A stretch of 64,000 nucleotides of DNA, from NCBI GenBank assembly GCA_030549335.1, contig CM060187.1:372001-436000 (forward strand). The letters run 5' to 3'. Shown here piece by piece: positions 44,983 to 57,050 of this stretch (positions within the stretch are counted from its first letter, which is position 1; each line of letters opens with the position of its first letter). The position numbers and the translations under genes were made by a program. The stretch is from Pontederia crassipes (lineage: Eukaryota; Streptophyta; Magnoliopsida; Commelinales; Pontederiaceae). A model generated the notes under the pieces. It ran no database searches, was not told the origin of the DNA, and was given only the letters and a program-made list of their open reading frames with translations.

Positions 44983-45125
44983 TTATCGAAAACTTATAGC
45001 AGCTTGTCAAACAAAGGCTAAGAGAAAAAATAAGAGAGGTATGACAGGCATAACATCTACGATTGGATTGAAAATCGCATAAGCTTCAGGCAATTTGGCG
45101 AAGAAAAAACCATTTGAATAAAGGA
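44983..45125 (-). pseudogene. psbK: psbK fragment (photosystem II protein K), plastid origin
   Basis: The minus strand reads [19 protein letters not shown], then [14 protein letters not shown], a TGA (45007-45009) where the plastid gene has Trp, QAAISFR and the normal stop. The N-terminus is missing. It is a nuclear pseudogene: TGG-to-TGA fits cytosine deamination on the other strand. Confidence 0.9.
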
Positions 45126-45132
45126 ATCAAGA

Positions 45133-45322
45133 GTAGACAGTAAGCGTCTTTATTATGGCCGTTTCATTCTGTCCCTGCTTATGAAAGGTCAAGCCGATAC
45201 CATAGGTATTGCCTTGCGGAGGGCTTTACTTGGAGAAATAGAAGGAACATGTATTACACGTGCAAAGTTTAAGAATGTGCCACATGAATATACTACGATA
45301 GTAGGTATTGAAGAATCCATAC
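45133..45322 (+). pseudogene. rpoA: rpoA fragment (plastid RNA polymerase alpha), plastid origin
   Basis: Reads [51 protein letters not shown] and [10 protein letters not shown], the N-terminal domain of the plastid RNA polymerase alpha subunit. Neither the true start nor the remaining C-terminal part is present, so it is not functional. The frame runs on to 45396 in unrelated DNA. Confidence 0.92.
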
Positions 45323-45962
45323 ACTTACTTTTATCCATGTGGGGAGGAAAGAAGCGCCTCTACTCGGCTACAAAGTTTATTTTGTACAATCGCTGATTTT
45401 TTTTATTGACCTACGGTATGGTAATACCTACAAAACAGTAATGGAAACTCCATACAGTTAATCTTTTGCACCCGCTTCAAAATATGATGACTGACTCAAT
45501 CTTGGGATATGAAATTTATGTGATTTACCCCTAACTTAACTAAGGTTTTAATCCAATTTGAATCACTTCAAAGTAAGTTGAATGGTAATAGATATAAGTG
45601 TTACAATAGTTACATATATGCTTATTAGATTCTGAAGTAGAATCTAAATATGTATCACCATGGGATTTTTCAACACTTACATAAACTAGTATAAATTATG
45701 AAATTAGTACCATCTACTAAGTTCCATGTTTACATTCACTGAGATTTGAAATCAGGTCAATTAGATATATGTGATCATACGTGGGGTGCTATCAATCTGT
45801 CTTATGAATCTGTTACTCAATTTTGTACATTATGTATGAAATCGAATAGGTTATAGAATTATTTTATAATTTGGGGTTAGTCTTCAGGTAGCATTCAGAC
45901 CGAATGACTTTGAAATTACGTCAGTGGAGTAATCATGTAACGTATAAGACATCTCTCTTGTT

Positions 45963-46009
45963 CCCCGGGGCCCACACAAGCGGTGGAGTATGTGGCTTAA
46001 TTCTGCTCC
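45963..46009 (+). pseudogene. Organellar 16S rRNA fragment, unit 3
   Basis: CCCGGGGCCCACACAAGCGG followed by TGGAGTATGTGGCTTAATT; same scrap as in unit 2. Confidence 0.75.
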
Positions 46010-46174
46010 AATAACGAATCATTGGTTTAATTGAATAACTAAAGAAAATAGATAGACCTTTTGCAAACGGGTGCATATTGTATGCACATCAGGTGATACA
46101 AATCCTAATTTGACATTAGAAGTATATTGATTGGCCTCTATGGTAGAGGCTGAGAGGCGGTGGTTTAACCTGTG

Positions 46175-46314
46175 GCGGCACCCTAAATGGCGAAAGTCCA
46201 ATAGCCGAAAGCATCACTAGCTTATGCTCTGACTTGAGTAGCATGGGGTACGTGTGTGAATCAACAAGGACCACCTTTCAACGCTAAATACTCCTAGGCG
46301 ACCGATAGCGAAGT
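46175..46314 (+). pseudogene. Plastid 23S rRNA fragment, unit 3
   Basis: Same 23S segment, with AGCATCACTAGCTTATGC and GTAGCATGGGGTACGTG. C-to-T and G-to-A changes are shared with copy b. Confidence 0.85.
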
Positions 46315-46341
46315 TTTCACTCACATTTTTTACCACCAAGA

Positions 46342-46402
46342 ACGTTCTCTAGAAAATTGAGCCCTTTTAATCATTTCTTCACATGTACCTGCAGTAGCAT
46401 TT
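46342..46402 (-). pseudogene. rbcL-like plastid fragment, unit 3
   Basis: Minus strand reads NATAGTCEEMIKRAQF, as in copy b. Confidence 0.6.
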
Positions 46403-47370
46403 GGGACAAGGATATACCCTAAGAAAGCCTTCCTGATTCATTAATTTAAAATTTGAATCACTCAAATATCATATGAATAGGAAAAGTTATAAATGATTTA
46501 TCGAAACCTCCCTAGTTTGTCAGAAGAAAATTTAGGACAGATCTTAATAGTACTTGTGAAATTTATTGTGCTCTATTTAGAAATTTATCAATTTTGAGAA
46601 TTTTATGAGTAAACCTCAGGAAGTATAATGTTATAGAAAATTGAAAACACTAGAATAGGAGTTGTGCACTAATTGATATAAATAATAAAAGTAAGATTAT
46701 TCAATTTGTAAGAACACATAAACAACATGAAACTTAAGTTGAATAATGTTTTTCTGAGAAGCAAGTCTAGTGGAATCAAATATGAAACTTTTATAGATCA
46801 AGGTTTCTGTAGTCTAGAGTGAAGTAAAATTGAAATCATAGTATTTTATTATTTATAAGAGTTATGAATTTCTTAGCTAGGTGTGCAATCATCCATAGTA
46901 CAAGATAACTGGTTGTGATGAATTGCATTGATTGAGCTACATAGAATGTGTAAATGACATATAATAAATTGTATAGGTTATTTTGACACTTATGACCTAA
47001 GAGTAATATGGACCTATATTATTGCTATAGGGTTAGATGAATGATAAGAGAAAGAAATGGGGAGACACCTTGTGTGATCTCTTATGTCTGGTAAGTTGAT
47101 TTCTCCTATTCGATGTATTCACCTCTTTTGAATTCAGTGTGACACTGATTGTGATATGTATTGAATACGTCTTTGAAGAATTTCATATGAAAAATATATT
47201 TGAAATGATTGATCAAGTTATCGGACATTTGAAAAGCCTATTTGATGTGATATGAATGGATTTTGAGATGCGCATTCATCTTCCATTTGAAATAGTATAT
47301 GAGATGATTCATCTTCTGATATTCGAGATAGAATTGTTATATGATGAATAATGCATCTGCATTTGTTTGT

Positions 47371-48924
47371 ATCATGCATATGGTGGTTGGAGCTAAGTGT
47401 CATGCAAAGCTAAGTGCTACATCGTGAGAAATCATAGTTGAAGTCACCTCTTGAATTCAATGCATCATTTTATTTCCCAGAAATGAGATGAGATAAGATG
47501 GAGTTAAGTATGGTACGGAGCTAAGTGCTACATCATGAGAAATCATAGTGGGAGCCACCTTTAGAATCCATATGGGAAACTTTTGGAAGCCATCTATCGA
47601 CTATACAAACTGGTCAATTGGTGATCCGTGCATTCATATGAGAGTGTTGCATTTGCATATATATGTTTGTCATGATTTAAATGATATTGGTTGCAAATTG
47701 AGTATGATGCTTTTGATTAGAGTGTTGTATATGTCAAGAATTTTGGTTGTGTGTAATACAAATGTATTATTTTGAATCATAAGATGGCAAAGTTATTTAT
47801 TGGAATGTAACACTTAAGGAGGTCGATTTGCTCTGAACGGTCACCATGGTATAGTTGTTCAATAATATTTTTATTTCTTATGTTGTATGAAAAAGAAATT
47901 TATAGTCCACTTCTGCAATTTATTATTTGTTTCAATGACATATTATTTATTATGTTATATAAAAGATAAAAATTATGGCCCACTTTCGCTACTTTATTTG
48001 ATCGTCGCGAACTCCGAATTAAACCATGGTTTAAATCGGAGTCATCATAGTTATGGTATGAGAGCAATAGGTCCTTCCTTTGTCAAAGTTTGCATAACTT
48101 TGTCTAGGATGACATTGTTATGTGTAGGCTAAGTTATGAGTGTTTAGGATGTCATACTTATGTTTAGGATTATAATGTAAGTTTACATAAGTACAAAGTT
48201 ACACATATACTCTAGAATCAATATGTGGTTATGATATTATGCCTTAGATCAAGTTATAATTTATACATAACTTGTATCTGAAAATTTTGAATGACACCTT
48301 AAGACTAAATATGAAAGATTGAGCTACCATCGTGTTATCTTTATCATCGAAAAAGCAATGCTTTGTGTTCACATATATGGTATACAAATCATACATAATT
48401 AGAGTTGGTGACAAATACTTGATTGTTGAAATGATTGTTTTGTATATGCATGAATTTGATGTGATTTTGGGTATGAATTAATTGTATGGCATGTATGTTT
48501 AAATTGACATAGAAAGATAGCTATCTTTTCATTTTCAAATCAGCCGTCATTTTTATTTTATGGAAGATAGGCAAGTAATCTCATGTTCCCCAATCTATTA
48601 TAGTTATGCCAATAAGTTGTTTTTGAAGGGATGTCATAGGTTCTTGGTTTATTTTTGGGTAGAAAAGAAAATATTTATTTTCAAATTGTTCCTATGTTTA
48701 CCGAGCTCTAAGATCCATTTTATAGAAGTGGCTTGACCTACCCTTGATAGAGGAACTCTTCTTCATAGAAATATTAATACTTTTAGTGCTCCACATCGTT
48801 CACACAAAAGAACTATGTGATCCTTTGTATGAGGATTCTATTTGATCACATTATGAGCTTCAATCATATTCATCGAGAATAAAGATGAGTCCCTAAGGGG
48901 GGAAGGGTGCATGAGGCATGTCTT
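47371..48924. other. Unit DNA with the empty site of the solo LTR
   Basis: Colinear with 18171-19302 plus 22512-23149, lacking the 3.2-kb insertion (single ATACA at 48263-48267) and 265 bp near 47740. No gene recognised. Confidence 0.6.
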
Positions 48925-49055
48925 TGAGTTAGTTCCACATGTACAAGTCATGAAAGATATGCTGAGTATATATAGGAACATAATCTTATTTAGGTGTGAC
49001 GTATTTTGAAAAAATCATGTGGGCTAAGGTCCAAAGCGGACAATATCACATGTTA
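48925..49055 (+). mobile_element. TRIM-like LTR fragment, unit 3
   Basis: Copy of 23150-23310: AGTTCCACATG, GTGTGACGTATTTTG, AAAGCGGACAATATCAC. Confidence 0.5.
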
Positions 49056-50220
49056 GCAAGCAATATTACAGAAACAACCCAATAAACCACTCACGCAATC
49101 TCAATGCTATTATTGTCAAAAAAGGCATAATGGTTAAATAAAATAAAAGATAACATTCAAAATTATATTTAGAGATGGCTAAATATTTAGTTAATCTCGA
49201 ATTATAATTTAACTCACCCATAGTCAAAGTCTTTCCCTATAAATAGACCCCTTAAGCCAACAGTTTTCCTTAAGCCATCTACTCTTGATTCTACACTCTT
49301 TCAAAAAATATCGAACACTTCACCAAAAGACTCTTCGTTACCTCAAAAAACGTGCTCAAAGTTTGTGGTTCATGTAGATTTGCCTGAACAAGGTATGTTA
49401 ATGTTGGATTCACTTTTGCATATAATTTCTTATTAGAATTGATCGAGTTCAGAATAAGAATTGATAATCATATCTTCTTTGATGATCTATAAATAGTTTC
49501 CTTTTGATTTCATGTCGAAAGCATGCACACATTGATAGAAAAGTTAAGAAAAAGTCTCAATAATTTGGCACCAAAATCCCCTCTACAAGAATCTGGCCGT
49601 GTTAGAATCCGACCACCCCTAAGTGTGATGTGTTTTGAGAAAACCGTGCAGGCTGAGATCCAAACCGGACAATATCACATGTTGGCAAGGAATATTTCAA
49701 AAATGACCCAATAAACCACTCACAAAAGGTCTCAATGCAATTATTGTCGGCAAAGGCATAATGTTAAATAAAATAAAAGATAAGATTCAAAATTATATTT
49801 AGAGATGGTTAACTCACCCATAGTCAAAGTCTTTCCCTATAAATAGACCCCTTAAGCCGACAATTTTCCTTAAGCCATCTACTCTTGATTCTACACTCTT
49901 TCAAAAAATATCGTACACTTCACCAAAAGATTCTTCGTTACCTCAAAAAACACGCTCAAAGTTTATGGTTCATGTAGCTTTGCCTAAACAAGGTAAATGT
50001 TGATGTTGGATTGACTTTTGCATATAATTTCTTAGTAGATTTGATCGAGTAAAGAATAAGAATTGATACTCATATGTTCTTTGATGATCTATAAATAGTT
50101 TCCTTTTGATTTCATGTCAAAAGCATGCATCTATTGAAAGAAAAGTTAAGAAAAAGCCTCAATAATTTGGCACCGGAATTCCTCTGTATAAGAATCTGGC
50201 TGAGGTATTAGAATTCAACC
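49056..50220 (+). repeat. Tandemly duplicated LTR promoter fragment, unit 3
   Basis: Two copies with a period of about 630 bp, from near 49020 and near 49650. Each holds CCCTATAAATAGACCCC, then TTAAGCCATCTACTC and the AAAGACTCTTCG-type stretch. Unit 2 has one copy. Confidence 0.8.
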
Positions 50221-51906
50221 ACCTCTAGAGTCCACCTAATGACTATACAAACTGTCCATGCATTCATATGAGAGTGCTGCATATGTATACATATGTTTGA
50301 TATGTTTAAATGATAGTAATTGCAAATTGAGTGTGATGCTTTTGGTTAGAAGATTGTATATACAACTTTCAATTATATGAAAATACATGTTATTGATATT
50401 TTGATTATTACATTCTCTTTTCATGTCTCTCCAAATTAATTAGATGGTAATACATAGACTATTACTTATCAAGTCACTAAGCTATTTTGCTCACTCTCTT
50501 ATTTTTAATATTTTTTCATATTAATATAAAACTTTGGGGATCGTGCGAGATAATAACCTTAGAAGGGTTATATAACCCTCTTGGTGGTAAAATAAGAAGA
50601 GTTGTCTTCCGTGTCCTTTTATTAGGATGTCGAGAGAGTTAGTTATGTTTATTATTTATGTCAAATTTATATTTTGTATCGAATTAGTCTTCTTTGAATG
50701 ATCATCTTAAATTACATGATTTGTTCTTATGTTGTAACAAGAAATTTTACCATGTGCTTTCATAATTTATTTGATTGGTCACAATGCAGCTGTAATCTTC
50801 AATTTAAATCAAGATTTAAATCAAGGTCATGACATTTTGCATTCAATGTGTCTTATATGGACGGATCAACTGAAATACATATATGTGCTATCAAAAGAAT
50901 TCTTCTTTAATTGCGGCAAGGATTTTTATTTGTTAACAAGAAGGGAGGAAAGTCAAATTTAATTAGCTTACTAACACTGATTATGTAGGAAAGTCAAATT
51001 TACAAATATTCTCTTCTCTTTTTGTGCTTGAGTGGAATATTAAGAACTCATTATAAATTTTATGAGACTCATTATAAATTGATTGTCACCTTACCTCTTG
51101 AATGAAGAAAAGAGTGTGAATTAGTTCATTATAATAGAGATTGTCATCTTACCTTTTTAAAAAAATAAATGTGTGAATTAACTCATTGTAGCAGAGCTGC
51201 TTGGTGTAAGGGTTTTGTTCTAACAAATTTGAAGAAAGGGTTTGGTGGAACTTTAATGGTCTCAAAATCGAGAAGTTGGATCGTTAACAGTGATATAGAT
51301 TAAGGAGTTGGATCAAATTTTGTCAAAGAACTTTGAATTTGTCTTTCTTTTATTTTTTTACTATATTACTTGCATTATATTAGTATTTTTTCTTTCGGCC
51401 AATCTCGGAGCAGGTCAATTGGAACACATTTTGGGAGATGTCATTGAAATCATGTACTCAATTTCTTTTGATTTCTATCATAATAGATAGCACACCTTTA
51501 GTTTTAAAAAGCTAATGAGATTAGTTAAACAACAAAACATTTATCACAAAGAAAGAAAATACAAAATGTTGTAAAACTTAATAGTAAAATAACTTATTTT
51601 TTATTTTAAATCTCTAAACCTAAAAAATATTGATAAAAGTGAAGCATCCATGACCAAGATTAGCACGGAACCTATGTTTTTGTACCAAATTAATTTTTAT
51701 CATAATTAATGTAATTTTGTTTATAATATTAAACAAATAATGTGGCAAGCATGTCTTCATAAAATATCTTATCTTATTTAACACTCATCAACTATGTATA
51801 TTTTTTTCACCTGACCTTAAATTTACAAATTTTATTTAATAAAATTATTTTGATTGATCAATTAGGTTCTTTCCTTAATGTCCATCCAAAATTCTACTTA
51901 GGATTT
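50221..51906. other. AT-rich unit DNA, unit 3
   Basis: Colinear with 23891-25490. No gene recognised; short frames change between the copies. Confidence 0.5.
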
Positions 51907-52271
51907 AAGAATCATAAAATTTTTAAGTTTACCCTTACTTTCTTATTATAATAATTTATTTAAAAAAATATAAAATAATCAATACTGGTTCATAATTATA
52001 AAAAATGTTCACATGTTGTTATTTCTTTCATATGAAAGAAGTTACTCATACTTATTAAAAAAAATAATCTAAGAGATTTCTGGATGAAACTTTAATTAAG
52101 AATCATAAAAGTTTTAAGTTTACCCTTACTTTCTTATTATAATAATTTATTTAAAAAAATATAAAATAATCAATAGTGGTTCATAATTATAAAAAAATTG
52201 TTCACATGTTGTTATTTCTTTCATATGAAAGAAGTTATTCATACTTATTAAAAAAAATAATCTAAGAGATT
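51907..52271. repeat. Tandem duplication of about 180-190 bp, unit 3
   Basis: AATCATAAAA to AATCTAAGAGATTT occurs twice (about 51907-52081 and 52099-52271). Unit 2 has a single copy near 25500-25660. Confidence 0.85.
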
Positions 52272-52587
52272 TTTTTATGAGACCATTACATGAAGAAGTT
52301 ATGATGAAATGTATATATTTATAATTTAAAATTAGAAGACAAAAAATATAGTTCAAAGAGTGTTAAAAAAACTCACAAACTAATTATCTTATGCAAAATG
52401 ATCCACAGTATCTTAATTTCACTTGTGGAAAGTGTCCCATATGAAAATTAGTAAGCAATTTTTATACACTTATTTATTACTTATATTTTATTTTAGAAAT
52501 ATTTTCATTCTTATTTATGTTTAATAATTCTTTTCTTCAACACTCTCTTCGGAAGCCAGCTGCCCAATATCGCCAACAGTGATTATA

Positions 52588-52632
52588 TTCACAGATGATT
52601 ATGATGATGATGATGATAATAATAATAATAAT
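52588..52632. repeat. (GAT)n(AAT)n microsatellite before NAC copy 4
   Basis: Short trinucleotide tract at the position of the long (ATT)n tract in the inverted pair. Copy 3 has almost none. Confidence 0.9.
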
Positions 52633-52803
52633 TTTATTAAACCAAGCATCCGTAATTATAGTCCTATCGCCACTATGAAAATTTTCTTGCAATCGTAATT
52701 TTCTACCGCAACCAGGAAACTTAATCATAATAGGAACTTGACTTGGTCGACTATATATGTGACTGGCGTGTCCTGGTTTATCATTAACTTTGACAAGGAA
52801 TCA

Positions 52804-54127
52804 TGGCTCAAGAGCTCGGCCTCTGGTTGCCTCCAGGATACATCTTCCAGCCCCCTGACATGGATGCGCTAGTTACCTCACAGGGAAGATATTCGACGGC
52901 GACAACATGCCCTTGGGCGTCGTTCCCGAGATGAAAGTCTACGAGATCCCCTCGTGGCAGCTTGACAGCAACCTCACCTACTCCAGCAACGCCGGCGAGT
53001 TCTACAGCTTCACGCGCCTCCCGTTCGAATGCGAACAACAGCAGGCTGGAACGGTCCGTGGGGGGCTTCGGCAGTTGGGTCGCCTACGGCAAGCACGGTC
53101 ACCGACAAGAGCGGTCAGACCGTCGGTCACAAGACATTTTATAAATACAAGTACACGCCAATTGTGCACGACAGCGGCGGCAAGTGGATCATGTACAAGT
53201 ACCGCCTCGGGGAGTCCGCATTCCCGCCTGAAAGGCTCAAAGATGTCAGGAACGTGGTGATGTGCCTCAGAAAGAGATCAGGTAGGGGCGTCAACGAAGA
53301 AGATGATCGGAGTGTGCCCGCTTCAAGTTCCGCAGCGGCGGCGCTGGCTCCGCTGGCGTATGAACGGGACCGTAGGGGAGCCGTCGGCACCGCAACATCA
53401 TCATCTTCTGGGGTCTGTGGTTCCCTCGGGTCCATCATCATCGGCCATGCCGCGTAGGGGCGTCAATGGAGATGAAAGGTAACTACCAATATTAACCACC
53501 GCGCCAAGTTTCGTAGCGGCGGCACCAGCTCCGCCGGCATACGAACGTAACATTCCGACCGTAGGGGAGCCGTCGGCACCACAACGTCATCATCTTCCGG
53601 GGTCTGTGATTCTCTCGGGACCATCGTCAACGGCCATGCCGTGTAGGGGCATCAACGGACATGAACGGAAATCGCCAATATTAACCACCGCGCCAAGTTC
53701 TGCAGCGGCTCGATCTCTCAAACGCAGTGCTTCGATGAACAGGAAGCCGCTAGCAGTACAACCTCTCCGTCCATCCTCGATTGTGATTCCTTCGGGGCCA
53801 TCGTCATTGGCCATGCCGCCGTCATCAGCATATTTCACAGAAGCAGTGCCGTTTGCAGAGATCCCGCACTCGTCGCCGCCGGTGTTAACATGCCCACAAG
53901 CTCAACTGTCGATGAAGACTCCTGCGCTAATACAACAGCTGCAGAAAGTATCTGAGGCAGATATGGATGAGTTCGATAACCTGGTCGCGTTGGTGTGCGG
54001 GGAGGAGGCGAGAGCGATACAACAACAGCCCAAGCAGACGGAGAAGATGGAAGACCCCGACCCGTTTGCCCCTTATCTTGCAGCAGGAATTGGAGAAGGA
54101 GAGCGTGATCAAGATTCCATGTTGTTT
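52804..54127 (+). pseudogene. NAC-domain gene, copy 4, frameshifted
   Basis: Starts MAQELGLWLPPGYIFQP. A base is lost after MDAL, codons are missing after FTRL (the RRS region), and eight bases are lost after GKH. A TAA interrupts the first repeat (53480-53482, AGGTAACTA). Only two 63-residue-type repeats are present, against three in copy 1. The C-terminus is complete (GEGERDQDSMLF, stop at 54127). The 5' flank keeps the TATA-like box. It cannot encode a full protein. Confidence 0.88.
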
Positions 54128-54558
54128 TGAATACAATGCTAAAAGAATGTAACAAAAATTTTTGCCCTCAAGCAATTGATTCAAAGTGAATTCGGTTCCT
54201 GCAAGTGCAACTGATTGGATTCAGCAACGTGACATCTGGAAATAAAATGCATAGACATTCTAGGTGATACTTATCGCATCTCACTTTGTCTTGCATCTTT
54301 CTTGGTTGTCATCTATCATTCGAGAACTCCGAATGAGCTCCTATTTCCAGCTGCAGATGCAATGTCGAGATCTTCTGTAGCAGAGGAGATAATGGCTGTC
54401 GTCAAATTTGCGATGATGACCGTGAGAACATCGCCGGCCGTAGTCCATAAATTTGTTGACCCTGGAGGGGGTTGGAATCGGCGATGCCTGTTTGGGGCCA
54501 GAACAATTGGAAGAGAGATGACAGTAAACAATATATATTTTGCCTTATGGATATTCTC

Positions 54559-54590
<32 letters not shown>

Positions 54591-54793
54591 ATGTATATAT
54601 ATATGGGGAAGAGGTAATGGATTCTATTCCAATCATCAAAACTAAAACAAGATAAAACAAGAATTTCAAACTACAAAACTCAAAACATGTCCAACATTTT
54701 GCATGGGATTATATTGGTTAACAAGTAACAACTTAATCTATTATCTATTTGTTAACAATTTACCCCTTAATCATGTTGCAATTCCACAACTCC
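54128..54793. other. NAC 3' flank, unit 4
   Basis: Copy of 4679-5363. The block near 54302-54530 is again open on both strands. The (AT)n(GT)n tract lies at 54559-54604. Confidence 0.5.
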
Positions 54794-55199
54794 CACTAAA
54801 AGAAATGCAATTTTCCAACGAAATTTCTGACTGTCGCATATCTCTCGCAATTTTCGAAAGATTTTTCGACGGTTAGTGACATCCTTCGAAAATAGAGACG
54901 GTTAATTTTCCCACGGTTTGAATCGTCAGAAGTTGCCATGAGTTGAACCATCACAACTTTCGATGGCCCAAAAATCGTTAGATGTTGCCACAGGTAGGTA
55001 GGATAGTCGGAAGTTCCCACGGATAGGTAGCCATCAAAAGTTCCCACGGCTCTCCACCTGTCGGAAGTTCCCACGGTTCAAGCCATGGGAATTGAAAAAA
55101 ATAAGAGAATGATACAAAGAAAGTAATGGTAATATATTTGGTAGTTTCCGATGGGTACAACCATTGGAAAATCCATCGCAACTATTCCAATAAATAACC
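54794..55199 (+). mobile_element. CACTA-like subterminal region, unit 4
   Basis: Starts CACTAAAAGAAATGC; degenerate repeats as in units 2 and 3. Confidence 0.5.
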
Positions 55200-56030
55200 C
55201 GGTCCCCTCTTCCCACCATCATTTCTTTCAATGCGCGACTCCATCATTCATGACAACTGTCTACTCCAGCACACTCCGGCGATCCCCCTCATGCTCACGT
55301 TCAGTGGAACTTGCTCCCGGTCCGGTGACCCCTTCAATCGACGCCCTCAAACCTTCGATGATCTACTCCCTCTCCGTCTTACTTCTTAGAAGACGCTTCG
55401 ACGAATCCATCTAGGGTACACCCGCGACTTTTCACATTCTGCTTTCAGGCTCCCCCCTCTCAACCCCGTCGACGGAGTTCTGGCGACATCGGGCCGCAGG
55501 ATGTTCGATCCCGCTTCTTTCCATGCCGAATCCGCCTTGCTCGGGCTGTCACCATCGTAGGAAGTCCGATCGAGATTTCTACGGCCGTTGCTAGGCGCTG
55601 CTACCCCGATCGGGCTTCTTGCAGGCGTGGCTGGCCGATGCGAGCCTGATCGGGCTTTTTGCAGGCGTCATCGACCGCTAGGAGTTCGATCTGACTTGCT
55701 GCGATCGTCGCGGCCGCAACAAGTCCGATCAGCCTTGATGCAGCTGCAGCGTAGTCCGACGAGCGCTCACCGCTCTGAACTAGTGGATCAGCCTTGATGC
55801 AGCTGCAGCGAAGTCCGATCAGCCTTGAGGCGTGAACTAGTGGATCTGGCCATTCACGTTCAGATTCGGCAGATCATGGCTGAATCCGGTAGTTAACGGC
55901 CAGATCTGGGCGTGAACAACCAGATCAGGTGGTTCATGCCCGGATCCGGCAGTGCACGACCGTATCCGGCCGTTCACCGCGGGATCCGGTTATGGGATCC
56001 TGTTAGATGTCGCCAGATCCGGAAGAGCAT
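55200..56030. repeat. GC-rich degenerate-repeat block, unit 4
   Basis: Copy of 5771-6600 and 30500-31490. It lacks about 300 bp of the repeat part near 55800 and has a small duplication there (AGCCTTGATGCAGCTGCAGC twice). Confidence 0.5.
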
Positions 56031-57050
56031 CAAATTAGTAACAATTGTAGCTTATATGTTACCTTTGTGATTACTCATTCATATTATGTTCATTGGTTCT
56101 ACTTTTAGTAAATTTATACTAGTACATATTTTCTCACTTGTATTGGTACTTGATGTTAATATAATTTGTCATTACTTGGTTAATTACTTGTTATTATTAA
56201 TTTAATGTAAGCTCATCGTTAGAGCAATATGACTCTTATTAATTTAATAATTTCATGTTAACGTTGATCGCTTTTGTATTTCACTTAGTAATACGGAGAA
56301 ATTATGTTTCCTTCGAAGCATCGTCGATGGATGTACAATAGAACAAATCCTGAATGTGTAGGGTTGACACAAGAATTCATAGATGGGGTTCAATACCACA
56401 CAACAATGACATAAAATAAACTTTTTAATATAAAATAATATGTTTATTCACAAATATTATGTTTATGTAGAAGTTAATTAAACATAGACTATTAATATTT
56501 TAGTCATATTTCAAATCTAATACATATTTTATATAATCTGAAATACAATATGACATATTCTTAAAAACAATAATATAAGAGTTGATCTTAATGAATCCTA
56601 TGATATAATCCTTAGTATATGTATTTAATTTTGATGAAAGACAATATATGATTATATTCATATCATACATTAAATTATCAAAATTTATTAAAAATTCATG
56701 AAAGTGAGAATAATATGTATAATATATAAAAATAAAATAGTTAAATCCAATTTTCTCAAGGTACTTTATGTTTACTTTTAATTTTTTTTATTATAAGAAT
56801 AAATACAATATATAACTATAAAATAGTTAAATCAAAGTTTCTCAAAATCATTTATGTATACTTTTAATTTTTTTCAAATAAATAAATTTCTACCAATACC
56901 TTAAAATCATAAGATCCTACCAATTTTAAGATCTAGTATAGGTCATACGTTTAATATTCTCTAGGTAGGATTAGGATTGTTTTCTCTCTGAAGGATTGTA
57001 AGAGTGCAAGATCATACTACCCGGATCGGGATCCTGACAACCATGCCTAC
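56031..57050. other. AT-rich unit DNA, unit 4
   Basis: Copy of 6601-7600; nothing recognised. Confidence 0.5.

Larger units (their letters stand above)
44672..45506. other. Plastid-derived insertion (NUPT) in unit 3
   Basis: Replaces about 130 bp found in unit 4. Contains a psbK piece and an rpoA piece that are not neighbours in plastid genomes, joined at about 45126-45132. The left 300 bp may be psbK spacer. The right 160 bp are unplaced but recur at 16206-16377. Confidence 0.8.
45507..47370. repeat. Plastid-mosaic block, unit 3
   Basis: Copy of 16378-18170 directly right of the NUPT. Closest by eye to copy b, with small indels. Confidence 0.8.

Noticed and set aside
45181-45396. rpoA as a working gene
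   Set aside because: Only an internal N-terminal piece in nuclear repeat DNA; no start context, no C-terminal domain, and the frame ends in foreign sequence.
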